A DNA stretch of 64,000 nt from NCBI GenBank assembly GCA_963575745.1, contig CAUYUJ010015296.1:180259-244258 (forward strand), read 5' to 3'. The position numbers and the translations under genes were made by a program. The notes beneath the pieces were generated by a model. That model was given only the letters and a program-made list of their open reading frames with translations, did no database searches and was not told the DNA's origin. Positions 50,479-59,339 of the stretch are shown here, in pieces (position 1 is the first letter of the stretch; each line of letters opens with the position of its first letter). The DNA is from Prorocentrum cordatum. Taxonomy: Eukaryota; Sar; Dinophyceae; Prorocentrales; Prorocentraceae.

Positions 50479-51186
50479 AGGGCTTTTGTCATTGAGGATG
50501 CGAGAGAGGCTTGCGCCGACCTCCGCGCCCGAGGTTATATCTGTGATCGTATTTCCCACAATGAGCTTATGACAAGCGTGGGCACAGATTACCTGGGTGC
50601 GGTGATCAGTGGAGATTATACTCTCATATGGATTAGTACCCCGGGTGACTGGTATGTACGAACTCCAGGAAAGAGAGTGGCCCCACATTGGTCACGTATC
50701 CAGAACCTGTTGATAAAAGCCAAGAAACTCCGTATGAAAATCATAATATTTGGTCCCCCAGGATATGTTTGGAAGTTATCTCCAGTACGTGATACCCTGG
50801 AAGATCTTAAGTTGTCAGTAGTACGGATGCGTTTGTGTCATTTCGGTATTCGGTTCAATATGCAAGACAGTACACCGAGTGGTACTTATATGCAGGTAGC
50901 GTCATCAATACCGATTAGCTCGAAGCTGTGGGCATGTACATGCAAACAGGCTATACCACAACATGTATTGGATTGGTACGGCCATACAGTACGGCATGCT
51001 GAATGGCGAGCTCAGACACGTACTACACTCATCCGTCATCTGAACGACAACATCCTGGGGAGCACCACCACGCACGGAAACGTGCCTATATATTTAAACA
51101 CCTATACACGCACAGACCACAACATCCGTCACTACGTGACGACCAGTAGGGAGGACCGAAATGGTCTGAAGTTATCCGACGTGTAA
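50479..51186 (+). CDS. Copia Pol, N-terminal methyltransferase-like domain A
   Basis: Open from 50479; first ATG at 50569. TLIWISTPGDWYVRTPGKRV, then IIIFGPPGYVWKL and MRLCHFGIRF resemble the motif order of the cytosine-methyltransferase-like domain in dinoflagellate Copia polyproteins (P.C/P.W, E.P..W, C.FG), but without the PC catalytic Cys and without a clear SAM loop. The frame ends at 51186, while the natural continuation (KWSEVIRRVTINLDT) is in the ORF3 frame open from 51150. A -1 shift in the 37-bp overlap would join them. Confidence 0.55.
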   Translation, partial: RAFVIEDAREACADLRARGYICDRISHNELMTSVGTDYLGAVISGDYTLIWISTPGDWYVRTPGKRVAPHWSRIQNLLIKAKKLRMKIIIFGPPGYVWKLSPVRDTLEDLKLSVVRMRLCHFGIRFNMQDSTPSGTYMQVASSIPISSKLWACTCKQAIPQHVLDWYGHTVRHAEWRAQTRTTLIRHLNDNILGSTTTHGNVPIYLNTYTRTDHNIRHYVTTSREDRNGLKLSDV

Positions 51187-54100
51187 CAATTAACCTGGAT
51201 ACCAATGCGGTTATTCAGGATATCTCAGTTACCGATCAACCAACAGGGTATGATTGGCATGCACCACTACCTGCAGGGGTTGCCAACATCAGTACTCGGT
51301 TGCATTGGCAACCCGAAGAACCGGTCTTGCTCGGAAACGAGCCTATTCAATCACCACAGAAACCTCGACGCGTCATCATAGATGACTGTTCTCTCCCCCT
51401 CCCGACTCTGGCGATTGACGCATGTACCCACTCAACCGCGACAATGGGCACACAGACCGGCGAACAAGATGAGCAAGTTTTACCCACAGAATCGCGTATC
51501 AAGCAGAAGGAAAGGCTCAAAGCCGAAAAGGAAGCAGGCATCAAGCCTCGCCGCATTAAAAAGCACGTTGAAGACGGAAACGATGATTGCGGCGACGATT
51601 TATCAGGACTCGGACAGGATCTTATGGCAACCTGGAGTACTGACGTCCCTATTGAGCTGATAAGCTCCGATGAGGACGATGACCTGTTCCCTACCCTCCC
51701 CACATCTATGCCCGACACACACGCTAACATATACAGCATAGTTGCTACACTATGCTATGGTCATAACAACTGCGTGGATATGTTGGAGCTTTGTGGCGGT
51801 TTGGGTGGTATCTCAGAGCTTGCCTTCTCAAGGGGACTCTCCTCAGGAGGCAACCTAGACAAGACTACATATGTCGATCTGGGAGACCCCTCGGTGCAGC
51901 GGGTTATAGATCATTACTTCGCTATCTGCTACGTACGAGTTGCCATACTACAACCCAGTTGCCGCACCACAGGACCACCATCCTACTACAACTACAAAGT
52001 CAACTACAACACTTGGGAACAGCACCACAGAGAAGATTTACCACACATAACTTATTGTGGTCAAATTGCTGTAACCCAAGATGACGCTCGGAGGTGGTTT
52101 ATACGCGAACAACCTACAGGAACCTGGGTGGATGATATTTCCCCATGGAAGAAACTTGCCAACCGACCACACATTACAACCGTACGCATTGACCAATGTG
52201 CTACGGGACTCAAGGATACAGCTGGTGACTATATTAAGAAGCGGACAAACATCACCAGCAACGACGAGACAATTCTTAAACCCTTTGAGCGACTCAAGTG
52301 CAACGGTCAGCATGTGCACGCACAACCGTGCAATAAAGAGCTTTCACTGGCACAAAAATATACTCGACGACTGCAGTCTGCCTTCGTGGAAGCCGTCTAT
52401 CTGGCGAAAGCCATTGACACTACGCGCGGAAACGCGCCTATAAGTACCGCACATGCTTACCTTGCAGACCTTCCCGATCAAGCTGAACCAGGCGAAGGTA
52501 TGAGACGCATCGGTGATCGTATCATCCCAAAGGTGGCCACTTGCCCGGCATGCATCGACAACGTCCGAAAGGACAGTCCTAGCCATAACAGAGACCCTAC
52601 ACAGTGTAAATATCACGATTCCATCTCTGTACACTGGCCATGTCCGGCATGCCAGAGGGATCTTACGAGAAGCAAGGGTGTTAAGAACCACCTCGATACC
52701 GAACCTGGTAAATGTCGTTTTGCTGAACCATTTAAACTTCCAGACGATCACGACCCCGAAGGCAAAACCGTGCCAGCTTGGTGGAAACCCTCACCTAAAC
52801 CGGGCGAGGGCCAAGCTTCAGCTTCAGGTGGCCGCCGAGGCGCACACGCCAGGCCACCACGACCACGATCCTTCGGCAACGTCGATCCGACATCTGGTGC
52901 CAGCAGCTACGACATGCTACGAGACGCCCCCGAGCGTGGAAACACGCCTTCTGCGTCCTCTAGCGAAACGCCACAGGTAGCGGCCCGTCGTGGCCGCCTA
53001 CGAGGCATACCACCACCTCCAGATGCAGTCAATACAGGGGACCAACTACGGAGAGCTACAAGGAACCCTCTTGCCTCTACCGGCTCTGGGGCCCCTCGAC
53101 TACCTGACTGGACTAGATTCGACATCCAACACAGTCTACAGAGTCTCCGTAGTCACGAACCTCACGTCGTGAAAAAGGAACTCCGAAAACTACATCTGCG
53201 ATGGTATCATGCGAAGGAACCAAAGATGAGGCTAATCCTCGACAAAGTGGGGCTTGATAACGTTCGACTGAACATGATCAAGGAAGTTTGCGATACCTGT
53301 CGGGAATGCAGAGCATGGGAACGTCCAGGAAACTCAACACTACCCTCGGTGAGCCTTCCTGGTAGCTGGCTTGACGAAGGTGAAATGGACCTCATGTTCT
53401 ACAAAAAGCGGACCATATTTCATATTATGGATCGCTGTATTCGCTTGGCAGCGGGCCTAGAAATTTCCGACAGAGAACGTGACACTATCATTGACGCCTA
53501 CCACTACTGCTGGATTGCCTATCACGGACCCTTCAAAGTCTTATACTCAGACGGAGAAGGCGCCCTGAATAACGATGCCGCTAAAACTATGATGGCCAAC
53601 AAGGGCACGGAACTTCGTATCCGAGCACCTGGCCAACACGCGACTTCAATTGAGTCACGAAACGGCATTCTCAGAGGCGTCCTCCACATGATTGAGGAAG
53701 AACTGAATAGACACAACATCCCTGTTGTATTCACTAGAGTATTGGCGGAAGGCATCTTCGTTACTAATGCTTTTACGTTTTATAACGGAGTATCGCCATA
53801 CCAAGCACACACAGGACGTCAGCCCTCCTTCCTCCCTGATCTCGACACCCTTGACTTTCCCAAGGGACCCGAGACTTCAGGACACGAACGAGAACGTCGT
53901 GTAAGGGAAGTCAGCCTAGAAGCTATAACTCAGGCCACTGCTGTGGCCAAGACAAATCGGGCTCTTAGGGCTAAAACGACTCCTGATGGTGCTCGCCTTT
54001 ATTCTGCAGAGGATTTGGTCGATTACCACCGACCCACTGCCACCAAGGACGACCATGGAGGCTGGAATGGCCCATTCCCGGTGATCCGCAATGTGCCTGA

Positions 54101-56888
54101 AAGAGGACATATTGTTGTCAAGGCAGGATCTCGTGAGGTAATTGTGATGTATCCTGATGCTCGTCACGCACTATACATTGAATGTCTCCTCGCACGGGAA
54201 CTTGGCATGGATAACATGGCCATGCAAACCGTCCTCACATATGTGGCACACCTCGGCGCAGGGAAACCTGCCCAAGTTTTCGGCTATATCCCCGATTACA
54301 AGGGAAACCTCAATCTTTCAGACGACAGCAAGTTTCACCCGCGCGTACATCTAGCACTACAGTATCTCGAACGAAACTATTTTCGAGTAGAACATGTAGT
54401 GGCAGTTAGATTGGCCAAAAGTGTGTCAAGCCTACCTGCAGTAAAGTTCGCCACCGGGTCTACGCTGATCCACTATGACAACGATATCAGCCCGGCTTTC
54501 CACTACTACGAGTGTGCGGGCACCGGCCTAAACATTTCTCAGATCACTGGTAGCACTCATTCCAGACTCATTCAATGCTTGACTTCACGTGTCCCTTCCT
54601 TAGGATTTCACGACGACCTAGCTAAATATCAGCACTCAAGCAACACGTCTGGAGAACACGATTCGCCTGGAAACAGGCCTCCTCCAGACACCCCGGGTGC
54701 TTCATCGCCGAGTGAAGGCCGTCTGTCGACAATCTATGAGGAAAATGAGGAACATAATATCGAAGCTATGATGCTGGAAGAGTGGTACGACGAGCTACGT
54801 ATGGACCTTCATCCTACGACGACTACCGACGATTATCTTTACTGCGTCCCAACAACCATGCTGCCTGACCAATGTGTTTTGGTTTCAGCATCCGTGGACG
54901 AAGAAGATACCATATCATCGGACACGCTCGGAGACGAGCCTGAACCACGAGAGTCCTGTATAGTCTCTCTCTGCTCAACCACACCTGACGAGAGCTACTC
55001 TCTTGATAGTGATGAATATGGTCCTTACGTTGAGTTATGTTTTACATCAGAAATGTCAAAAATAGTGTTAGATCAGACTCAACTTGCACAGCTCGACACC
55101 GATATGGTCGCAACGATGAGAGTATATGTATCCTCTGCTGCTAAACGTGCTGTGGTCGTTAAAGAAGATGATCTACTGACCAAAGCCGACATAGCAGCAC
55201 ACCCAAAGGAGGTTAGTGAAGCTTTGTATACTGAGCTCAAAATCTGGATTGACAACCGATGCTTTGAGATGTATGATCTATCCAAAGCTTCCAACATCAT
55301 GACATCCAGGTATGTATACAAGTGGAAGTTTGTAAAGGTGGGTACCGAGAACGTTAAAACCATTCGTCTCAGACTTGTCCTTCGCGGATTTATGGATACT
55401 GAGGCTTTCGATGTGGAAACATTCTCGGGAACCGCCCGAAGGCAGTCCCAGAGACTCCTGGCAAGTGAGGCGGCATGCCATCCAGAATGGATCTTAGCAT
55501 CCATGGATATCGACAAGGCGTTCCTCAAGGGTCTGACCTATGAGGAACTTGCCCATGCCACAGGCGAGGAAACTCGCATGGTCTGCTTCACTCTTCCACC
55601 GGGAAGTGCCCAGGTACTTCGTACACTACCCGGCTTCTCATCCTATGACGAAAGCCGACACTGCCTCAGATGCCTCAAACCAGGAACGGGTACAAAGGAT
55701 GCTCCAAGAGCGTTCTCTCTCAAACTTCGTACGACCACACGAGCTATGGGTCTTACACCGACCAGTTATGACCCTGAATTTGAATTCAGCCAAGATCTGC
55801 TAACGGCAAAACATGTCGATGATATTAACATGACTGGCCTAGAGAAGAATATAGACGACTACGTACAGCGTGTCGAAAAGGTGTTTGGCAAATGCAAGCT
55901 GAACAAACACACATATACGAACTGCGCCGTTCGCTACACCAAGAATGATCAAGGGGATGTGATTATGGATCAGGACGAGTATATCAAACGACTACGTCCT
56001 ATCACACACCCCGAACTAACAGGAGCGGCGGCCGATGCTAAAGCCACGAAACTCATTACCGACATGTTCGTCAGCTTGCGAGGAGCCCTCGCCTATGCCC
56101 TTCTTACTCAAATCTGGCTCATGGTATACGCGGTCTCTCTCCAGAAAATCCAAGAGCCCACCAATCTGCAAGTCAGACGCCTGAATGCTGTGACGCGAAA
56201 GCTGATCAGCAGCCCGAAACGCATCACCTTCCCTCGGATGAAGCCGACGAATGAAGTTGACATCCACAGCGATTCGGGGTATCGGAAGCTTACCGGGGAG
56301 GAGGAGGATGAGACCAAGGGCTACGGCATACGCGGGGCGAATGTACTACGGCGAGGAAACTCGCCTCAAGGCAAGTCCGTCGTTCACCTCTGTGACGGAC
56401 TATGCAAATCACACCGACTGCAGGTGAGGTCCAGCTATGCTGCGGAGGCACTCGCAGCGGCGCATAACCTCGATGAGTGTTACCCTACGCTCATCACTCT
56501 CCACGAGCTCAAGGCAGGAGCTCTGACTCCACGACAACTACGAGACATGCGTGAAGTTGGAGGCCTAGCCATCAAAGTATCTCTTACCATATACGCTGAG
56601 TCCGTTTATGAATCATTATCAAGCAAGGATCTTAATATACCGACAGAACGGACTCTGCTTGGACACATCAGTTGGATACGTGAACTCATGGATATAGGTA
56701 TAGTACATAACGTGCAGTGGTGTGATACTAGGGATATGACCGCAGACGGGCATACAAAGGGAAGCATCGATCGGGAGCTGCTTCTGGAAGTAATGTCAGG
56801 CACTCAGTCATTCAAGTATGACGTGAAGCAGTTTGTTCCCTTTCGGGGTCCCGAGGACAGAGACAAACCCAAGTCTAATCAATTTTAG
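51150..56888 (+). CDS. Copia Pol: methyltransferase-like domain B, zinc finger, integrase, RT, RNase H
   Basis: Frame open from 51150; residue numbers count from TTG 51300. Methyltransferase-like domain (155-375): CVDMLELCGGLGGISELAF as SAM loop, ILQPSCRTTGPP as PC-like motif, FIREQPTGTW as motif VI-like. Zinc fingers (410-475; CPACIDN, CPACQRDLTRSKGVKNHL). Integrase: HHCC (HLRWYH...CDTCREC) and D697, D751, E785. Copia RT: SMDIDKAFLKG (D1403) and catalytic AKHVDDINM (D1507-D1508; His for Tyr). RNase H: D1658 (HSDSGYRK), E1716 (SYAAEALA), AES where Asp is usual, and DTRDMTADGHTKG. Stop at 56886. Confidence 0.93.
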   Translation, partial: GGPKWSEVIRRVTINLDTNAVIQDISVTDQPTGYDWHAPLPAGVANISTRLHWQPEEPVLLGNEPIQSPQKPRRVIIDDCSLPLPTLAIDACTHSTATMGTQTGEQDEQVLPTESRIKQKERLKAEKEAGIKPRRIKKHVEDGNDDCGDDLSGLGQDLMATWSTDVPIELISSDEDDDLFPTLPTSMPDTHANIYSIVATLCYGHNNCVDMLELCGGLGGISELAFSRGLSSGGNLDKTTYVDLGDPSVQRVIDHYFAICYVRVAILQPSCRTTGPPSYYNYKVNYNTWEQHHREDLPHITYCGQIAVTQDDARRWFIREQPTGTWVDDISPWKKLANRPHITTVRIDQCATGLKDTAGDYIKKRTNITSNDETILKPFERLKCNGQHVHAQPCNKELSLAQKYTRRLQSAFVEAVYLAKAIDTTRGNAPISTAHAYLADLPDQAEPGEGMRRIGDRIIPKVATCPACIDNVRKDSPSHNRDPTQCKYHDSISVHWPCPACQRDLTRSKGVKNHLDTEPGKCRFAEPFKLPDDHDPEGKTVPAWWKPSPKPGEGQASASGGRRGAHARPPRPRSFGNVDPTSGASSYDMLRDAPERGNTPSASSSETPQVAARRGRLRGIPPPPDAVNTGDQLRRATRNPLASTGSGAPRLPDWTRFDIQHSLQSLRSHEPHVVKKELRKLHLRWYHAKEPKMRLILDKVGLDNVRLNMIKEVCDTCRECRAWERPGNSTLPSVSLPGSWLDEGEMDLMFYKKRTIFHIMDRCIRLAAGLEISDRERDTIIDAYHYCWIAYHGPFKVLYSDGEGALNNDAAKTMMANKGTELRIRAPGQHATSIESRNGILRGVLHMIEEELNRHNIPVVFTRVLAEGIFVTNAFTFYNGVSPYQAHTGRQPSFLPDLDTLDFPKGPETSGHERERRVREVSLEAITQATAVAKTNRALRAKTTPDGARLYSAEDLVDYHRPTATKDDHGGWNGPFPVIRNVPERGHIVVKAGSREVIVMYPDARHALYIECLLARELGMDNMAMQTVLTYVAHLGAGKPAQVFGYIPDYKGNLNLSDDSKFHPRVHLALQYLERNYFRVEHVVAVRLAKSVSSLPAVKFATGSTLIHYDNDISPAFHYYECAGTGLNISQITGSTHSRLIQCLTSRVPSLGFHDDLAKYQHSSNTSGEHDSPGNRPPPDTPGASSPSEGRLSTIYEENEEHNIEAMMLEEWYDELRMDLHPTTTTDDYLYCVPTTMLPDQCVLVSASVDEEDTISSDTLGDEPEPRESCIVSLCSTTPDESYSLDSDEYGPYVELCFTSEMSKIVLDQTQLAQLDTDMVATMRVYVSSAAKRAVVVKEDDLLTKADIAAHPKEVSEALYTELKIWIDNRCFEMYDLSKASNIMTSRYVYKWKFVKVGTENVKTIRLRLVLRGFMDTEAFDVETFSGTARRQSQRLLASEAACHPEWILASMDIDKAFLKGLTYEELAHATGEETRMVCFTLPPGSAQVLRTLPGFSSYDESRHCLRCLKPGTGTKDAPRAFSLKLRTTTRAMGLTPTSYDPEFEFSQDLLTAKHVDDINMTGLEKNIDDYVQRVEKVFGKCKLNKHTYTNCAVRYTKNDQGDVIMDQDEYIKRLRPITHPELTGAAADAKATKLITDMFVSLRGALAYALLTQIWLMVYAVSLQKIQEPTNLQVRRLNAVTRKLISSPKRITFPRMKPTNEVDIHSDSGYRKLTGEEEDETKGYGIRGANVLRRGNSPQGKSVVHLCDGLCKSHRLQVRSSYAAEALAAAHNLDECYPTLITLHELKAGALTPRQLRDMREVGGLAIKVSLTIYAESVYESLSSKDLNIPTERTLLGHISWIRELMDIGIVHNVQWCDTRDMTADGHTKGSIDRELLLEVMSGTQSFKYDVKQFVPFRGPEDRDKPKSNQF

Positions 56889-57268
56889 TCTGTCCTTGTT
56901 GCCCCCGCGGTCCAATTTGCCAGCATGGGCGCCTACTATAGAGGCGCCCTTCTAGTTGCTCGGAAACGAGCCTCACATTTCACGCCTGGCAGTGAGCCGG
57001 CTTTGTATGACTCAGGCTCTTTGCCTTAATACATATTTGTTCGGTGAGGTATGGCCTGTTTGGCTTACCTCTAACTGAGCCGATAGCCCTTCATCGTTCG
57101 AAGGGGCTATCTTGTATTTGCGTGAAATGCCTTGCGAGGAAACTCGCCTTACAGTCTGGTGTTAGGCCAGACTGTACGCACTGTTTTCTTTCTTGCAAAT
57201 TGTCGCGCGCGCGGCCTTTGAAAAGCCGAACGGCTGCGCGGCTATGCTCTCCGTCTCCTCCCCTCCCG
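56889..57268 (+). other. Copia 3' untranslated region, no canonical polypurine tract
   Basis: Contains two hairpin motifs (56959 CTCG-GAAA-CGAG and 57135 CGAG-GAAA-CTCG, both followed by CCT). The 18 bases before the 3' LTR are pyrimidine-rich (CTCCGTCTCCTCCCCTCCCG) instead of the polypurine tract usual for plus-strand priming. Confidence 0.7.
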
Positions 57269-57532
57269 ACTTTAAGGGTAGCTCTTTGGGAGATGTTATA
57301 GTATCGGGAGCATAGCTCGCGCGCCGTTGCCTTTGGCTCAAGGCACGCGCGCCCTATTTGCCCGGACACCGCGAGTGTTCGCTATGTGCTGGAAAGACCG
57401 ATACGTCGATCTTATCCTATCTTATCCGTCCATTCCTCTTACTGAACCACGTCAGTACGATACCGGACGCTATTTGCCATCCGATGTCTACGGAATCGGA
57501 TGCTATTTGAGTTACCAGGCTCACTTTCGACT
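57269..57532 (+). repeat. Copia 3' LTR
   Basis: 264 bp, no difference from the 5' LTR found by eye. Followed by the duplication TCCAG. Confidence 0.95.
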
Positions 57533-57537
57533 TCCAG

Positions 57538-57735
57538 ATCCGTGCCCTCGCGGTCGGGGCCTCCGGGGCGCGGTCCCGCGGAGACTCGCGGAGCGCGTGC
57601 CACGACTCGCGGAGGGCCTGCTCGCAGAGGTCCGGAAAAAATCACACGTTGGCGTTCGCCTCGGTGTCCTCTGGGGTCGCCAGTGCCCCGCGGCGGATCC
57701 AGGCCATGTGCGAGCAGTTACTCTTTGCGAGTAGG
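57538..57735 (+). other. Possible host exon split by the Copia insertion
   Basis: GC-rich protein-like sequence (PRRLAERVPRLAEGLLAEVR) in a frame that ends at TAG 57732-57734. Upstream of the element the frame through 41460-41542 is also open. No family recognised. Confidence 0.3.
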
Positions 57736-57842
57736 GGGGCGAGCTCGTCGGAAGGCGCGGTCGCGAGGAGGCGCTCCGCGCGGGGGGGGGGGGGGGGGGC
57801 ACCCTCGAAGGATCGCCTCGTGGGGTGAATGCGGAGACCTCT

Positions 57843-58019
57843 TTTTCCTCCTCCTCCTCCTCCTCCTCCTCCTCCTCCTCCTCCTCCTCCTCCTCCTCCT
57901 CTCCTCCTCCCCCTCCTCATCCCCTCCTCCTCCTCCTCCTCCCCTCCTCCTCCTCCTCCTCCTCCTCCTCCTCCTCCTCCTCCTCCTCCTCCTCCTCCTC
58001 CTCCTCCTCCCCCCTCCTC
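57843..58019. repeat. (TCC)n array
   Basis: Two nearly pure TCC blocks separated by CCCTCCTCATCCCC. An 18-G run lies just upstream (57782-57800). Confidence 0.95.
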
Positions 58020-58164
58020 CGTGGATGCGCACGTGGCAAGAGTCCATGTCTGGCCGCGCGCTGCCCGCGCGAGGCGATGTTCGCGGCGCTGGGGCGCGAA
58101 AATGGCCCGGGCTTCGCGCAGTGCGACGTGGGAAGATTACGGCCAGGAGCGGTTCCTTCGCGTG

Positions 58165-58355
58165 TTGCGGCGGCGGCCCCAGCGGCACGTCATGCCCTGC
58201 GAGCGGACGGCGTATCGCTCCGCTCCGCGTGGCGGGAGGCTAGGAAAGGCTCGTGACCTCGACGCTTGGAAACGGGTAAGTGGCTAGCGTGTCGCGCCGC
58301 CGCGTGGTGGGCCAGGACTGGCGGCGCGACACGATGAGCAAACGTTCTCGACCGT
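58165..58355 (-). repeat. Dispersed repeat R2, copy 3 (inverted)
   Basis: The reverse strand carries CTGGCCCACCACGC, CTCCCGCCACGCGGAGCGG and GTCCGCTCGCAGGGCAT, matching 28850-29035. Confidence 0.6.
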
Positions 58356-58449
58356 AAGTGACCTTGGCACTGGGTGAGAAGACACGTCAGAACGACCATG
58401 GCCCTGAGATAGCAAATGACGGAAGCTTCCGCTCGGCTTGGATTGAGTG

Positions 58450-58575
58450 CATATCCTCGAATAGCACCCAACAGCGTTCAATAGCGCTACGAAGCATCCA
58501 CGAGCTCCCAATAGTATTCAAATAGCGTTCAAATAGCGCCCAATAGCGACCAAAAGCGCCCAAAAGCGCCATGTG
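58450..58575. repeat. Short AATAGCGYYCA tandem words
   Basis: CAATAGCGCT, CAAATAGCGTTCAAATAGCG, CCAATAGCGACCAAAAGCGCC: a 10-13-bp unit repeated about eight times. Confidence 0.7.
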
Positions 58576-59335
58576 AGAGAGATGTATTCTGTCCGCTTTG
58601 CGCGCGATTGGGCGTACTAGTGGGTGCCATGGGGACGACCAAAAGCTTCCGTGAGTTGCTTGAGCCGGAGCAGACACACCGAGGGCTTTGAGCCGGGCGG
58701 ACTGCTGGAAGCATCCACTCGACTTGGCGCTGCTGCGCGCACGCGGGGCACAGTTTTTTTCGACGAGGCCAGATTTTGGCTGGTCTTGCATACGTGAATT
58801 TGGCTGCGATTGGCATCCACGGCCTCCATGATACGTGTGCTGTCGGCGTCAAGCAGCACGGCTTGGTTCTTCGTAAATCTGCCCAGGGCGTTTATTTGTT
58901 ACATCCGCGTGTTGGGAATACATGCCCCTACAAGAAAGCAACACACGCCAAGACAGCGAATCATGTTATTGAGTTTAAGCTATGATGTTTCATCGTGTTC
59001 AGATCAGTTTGTTGCATTGCTTAACATTGCCGTCTACGACGTCCTCAGTTCCTTCTCCTGGCGTGCAGTCCTCCTTATATGTTTGATATCATCATTGCTG
59101 TTCCTTCTGCTCGTCTCTTGCCCTCCCTGCTGGCTGTGGCGTCGGGCCTCCAGGCCCGATGGCCGATTGCCCCTCCTTGGGCTATCGGGCCTCCGGGCCT
59201 GTTTCGGGCCAGCGCTAGACCGGTGTAGCCCGGGCGCAGCCTGTGATTTGATTTTTTGGGGGGTAGACTGACTGACTGACTGGCAGAACCGACAACTGAA
59301 TCACCAGAGCCGTTAGACGGCAGTTGTATTTCCGG
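58576..59335. other. No gene supported
   Basis: Mixed sequence. TCGGGCCTCCAGGCCCGA, a near palindrome, at 59143-59160. Confidence 0.35.
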
Positions 59336-59339
59336 GTGT

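Larger units (their letters stand above)
42024..57148 (+). repeat. Dispersed GNRA-hairpin motif family (about 34 copies)
   Basis: Consensus CNNG-GNRA-CN'N'G-CC. Starts of fully paired copies: 42024, 42117, 43439, 43766, 43913, 44405, 44480, 44699, 45410, 45986, 46067, 47210, 47471, 47711, 47889, 48299, 48791, 48872, 49361, 49394, 49929, 50018, 51073, 51330, 52425, 52935, 54259, 54666, 54927, 55565, 56352, 56959, 57135; with one G.U: 50461. Stems (count): CAGG 8, CGGG 6, CTCG 6, CGAG 5, CTGG 2, CCTG 2, CGCG 2, CACG 1, CGTG 1. Loops: GAAA 25, GCAA 5, GTAA, GGAA and GAGA one each. Absent elsewhere in the window by eye. Confidence 0.93.
41538..57537 (+). mobile_element. Copia-type LTR retrotransposon, 15,990 bp, young
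   Basis: LTRs 41543-41806 and 57269-57532 are both 264 bp and identical by eye. The target duplication TCCAG flanks the element (41538-41542 and 57533-57537). The primer site TGGTAGCGGAGCTGG directly abuts the 5' LTR. Integrase precedes RT, the Copia order. It is about three times the usual Copia length of 5 kb because of extra domains: KptA/Tpt1-like, RING-H2 and two methyltransferase-like regions. LTR ends are ACTTT...CGACT, not TG...CA. Confidence 0.95.

Noticed and set aside
52400-52412. TGGC-GAAA-GCCA as another hairpin copy
   Set aside because: It pairs with a GNRA loop but has C-G loop closure, no CNNG form and no trailing CC; chance is likely.
53326-53338. Decayed hairpins (CCAG-GAAA-CTCA; also 42265, 44977, 45179, 54301)
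   Set aside because: Two or three pairs only, or a mismatch; not counted, though some may be mutated copies.
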